A stretch of 5,821 nucleotides of DNA. Origin: Anaerolineaceae bacterium. GTDB lineage: Bacteria; Chloroflexota; Anaerolineae; Anaerolineales; Anaerolineaceae. The notes beneath the pieces are model-generated. The model had not been told where the DNA came from, searched no databases, and saw only the letters and a program-made list of their open reading frames with translations. Each line of letters begins with the position of its first letter. Position 1 is the first letter of the stretch. Shown here one piece after another: positions 4,849 to 5,821 of this stretch. The DNA is taken from the NCBI GenBank assembly GCA_021107195.1, contig JAIOTF010000136.1, positions 1-5,821 on the forward strand, given 5' to 3'. The translations under genes and the position numbers were made by a program.

Positions 4849-5310
4849 TTATCTGTTCTTCTTGTCATTCAGAGCCGACAGAGCTTCTTGAAAACGTTCG
4901 CTCAGTTCCTCAGGATTCGTTCCTTCCTGAAGGATAAGGTCGGGACCTGTGGCCTTCAAATTGAGTTGCACTCGATAATACTTCCACGGCTCGCGTGTGC
5001 GAATGACCATATGATTGAATTCGGACAGCTTCAGGTCACAGTTGATGTTCTGCTGCCCGGTATCGGGATTCAAATAGATATCCATGTTGCCCAGGGTAAC
5101 ATGGGGGTTGTTGTTGAACATGTTGCAGTACGTCTGTCGATCACCCTGGGCAAGGATGTGATCCTTGATCTGATTGAAGGCTGCGGCGGTGAGAACGCTG
5201 TCGGTTTCCTGAGGTGCTTCGGCAACCGGCGAAGGCGTGGGCTCACATGAGTTTGAACAGCCTGAAACCAAGACGAGAATCAGAATTGTGACCAGCAATT
5301 GTTTCATCAT
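4849..5310 (-). CDS. Secreted lipoprotein of unknown function
   Basis: This is a 153-aa protein starting at the ATG-ATG at 5310; the weak GGA 7-8 nt upstream suits either ATG. Residues 1-18 are a lipoprotein signal: MMKQLLVTILILVL then the lipobox V-S-G-C, with C18 as the lipidated residue and SNSCEPTPSP as a linker. The mature part is polar and contains four cysteines counting C18 (C22, C62 and C91 besides it). C62 and C91 could pair in a disulphide. It carries no domain I recognise and no catalytic motif. A TTGCCA-17 bp-AATAAC promoter-like pair (5347-5352 and 5324-5329) lies just upstream but would leave only about 7 nt of leader, so it is uncertain. The shadow frame on the opposite strand lacks any comparable signal. 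Confidence 0.85.
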   Translation of the reverse strand: MMKQLLVTILILVLVSGCSNSCEPTPSPVAEAPQETDSVLTAAAFNQIKDHILAQGDRQTYCNMFNNNPHVTLGNMDIYLNPDTGQQNINCDLKLSEFNHMVIRTREPWKYYRVQLNLKATGPDLILQEGTNPEELSERFQEALSALNDKKNR

Positions 5311-5392
5311 TTCAATCCAACGGGTTATTCACCTAATCTGGCGGATTGGCAATTCTGGAGATTGTAATTGTAACCTTTGAGTGCAAACTTCG

Positions 5393-5468
5393 CCCTGCGT
5401 ACCCTCTCCCGGTACAGCCGGGTCAGGTTCGTGTGGGGTTGTGCGGCTTCTTGCCTTGCAGGGGTACC
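5393..5468 (-). other. Structured element with a TPP-aptamer-like 3' half
   Basis: Read on the minus strand: GGTACCCCTGCAAGGCAAGAAGCCGC..., then AACCCCACACGAACCTGA, then the hairpin CCCGG-CTGTA-CCGGG (5418-5422 with 5408-5412), then AGAGGGTACGCAGGG. GAACCTGA followed by CCGG/CCGG and AGGG is the order seen in the 3' half of TPP riboswitches (GAACCTGA-TCCGG-UAAU-ACCGG-CGUAGGGA). However the invariant CUGAGA is absent (CCGCACAA is in its place) and I cannot draw a proper P2. GTACCC/GGGTAC and CCCTGC/GCAGGG are two overlapping, mutually exclusive end pairings. It lies between the CPBP gene stop and the lipoprotein start, neither of which is a thiamine gene. Confidence 0.35.
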
Positions 5469-5474
5469 TCCCAA

Positions 5475-5821
5475 TTAGGCTTCTTTTGCTTTACCTTCTT
5501 CTGAAAGGCCTAGTTTCCATTTAGTCGCAATAGCGAGAATGAGTACTACCAGCACGCCAACAACAGCCGATAGAATATAAAGTTGTATATCGAGTTGAGA
5601 TTGTTCTCCGCCCTGAACGGCGGTTACGGTATCATTGGTGAGCAGGGCGGTTGCCCAGAAATTATCGGCGTTGTGCAAAACGATTCCGCCAACCAGCAGG
5701 CTGCTCCCCGTCTTGTTGTATACCCAGGTAATAATGATCGCCAGAACGATCTCGCCGACTATATATACAGGCAATAAATTCAAACCTATCTGCGCGTGTA
5801 TGGAGTCTGGTTGGAAAAAGA
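5475..5821 (-). CDS. CPBP-family intramembrane metalloprotease-like protein, C-terminal part
   Basis: Only the last 114 codons are visible; the frame is open to the right edge, so the start is outside. A TTG at 5783 could be mistaken for a start, but the 12 codons before it (FFQPDSIHAQIG...) read through in frame. ITWVYNKTGSSLLVGGIVLHNADNFW is the late CPBP signature: the W-x-Y-N-K-T-G-S-x-L block ending a helix, then the motif HxxxN (H-NAD-N) that holds one of the glutamate/histidine-site ligands. The EExxxR and FxxxH motifs would lie upstream and are not visible. A last helix (about the LYILSAVVGVLVVLILAIATKW region) and a charged tail follow. CPBP proteins cleave membrane or secreted peptides (for example bacteriocin processing or stress proteolysis); the substrate cannot be told. 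Confidence 0.85.
   Translation of the reverse strand, partial: FFQPDSIHAQIGLNLLPVYIVGEIVLAIIITWVYNKTGSSLLVGGIVLHNADNFWATALLTNDTVTAVQGGEQSQLDIQLYILSAVVGVLVVLILAIATKWKLGLSEEGKAKEA

Noticed and set aside
4708..5250. A 180-codon plus-strand open frame across the lipoprotein gene
   Set aside because: It overlaps both the helicase remnant and the minus-strand lipoprotein, has no Shine-Dalgarno, and the opposite strand has a clear lipobox signal peptide. It is a shadow frame.
5393..5468. Bacterial SRP (4.5S) RNA on the plus strand, because of GGTCAGGTTCG
   Set aside because: The strictly conserved GGAAGGAAGCAGC that follows in SRP RNA is missing; the sequence there is TGTGGGGTTGTGCGGC.
5393..5468. 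A functional canonical TPP riboswitch
   Set aside because: CUGAGA is absent, P2 cannot be formed, and the nearby genes are not thiamine genes. Kept only as a TPP-like element.
5475..5783. A complete 102-aa gene starting at TTG 5783
   Set aside because: The same frame continues without a stop to the window edge and the CPBP motifs expected at the N-terminal side are missing, so this is the end of a longer gene.

Overview
This is a bacterial window of mixed, accessory-looking character. It is compact and mid-GC, with Shine-Dalgarno sites and a consensus sigma-70 promoter. It holds many small orphan membrane proteins, two one-component regulators, a broken helicase gene and several structured non-coding elements. 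There is no rRNA, tRNA, CRISPR array or intact transposase. The lineage cannot be fixed from sequence alone. The mix of a DUF6064-type protein, a CPBP protease and small integral membrane proteins reminds me of Chloroflexota (Anaerolineae-like) genomes, but that is only an impression.

Left part (1-740), minus strand: an ArsR/SmtB-type repressor (270-605) and a downstream small membrane protein that runs off the left edge (1-188). The repressor has a perfect TTGACA/TATAAT promoter. A 24-bp operator-like sequence just after it recurs, with 3 mismatches, in front of the membrane protein gene. A terminator hairpin separates the two genes. This reads as an autoregulated repressor and its target.

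Middle-left (743-2215), minus strand: two units, one holding a single membrane-protein ORF (1586-2062) and one holding a possible 41-aa ORF plus a second membrane-protein ORF (1354-1479 and 968-1339). They are bounded by three related imperfect inverted repeats (2129-2183, 1487-1538, 743-874). The repeats resemble integron attC sites, best seen in the core-like ends GCCCAAC and GCTCAAC on the minus strand. No integrase is present here.

Centre (2216-4336): a TetR-family repressor on the minus strand, divergent from two plus-strand genes 15 nt apart. One is an uncharacterised six-helix-type membrane protein (2966-3649); the other is a DUF6064-like membrane protein (3665-4336). TetR probably controls this pair. 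The leader of the pair holds a 20-codon ORF that contains a terminator-like hairpin.

Right (4340-5821): a plus-strand remnant resembling the C-terminus of a large SNF2-type helicase is followed by a strong convergent hairpin. Then come a minus-strand lipoprotein (4849-5310), a structured element whose minus-strand 3' half resembles a TPP aptamer (5393-5468), and the C-terminal part of a CPBP-family membrane protease (5475-5821, start outside the window).
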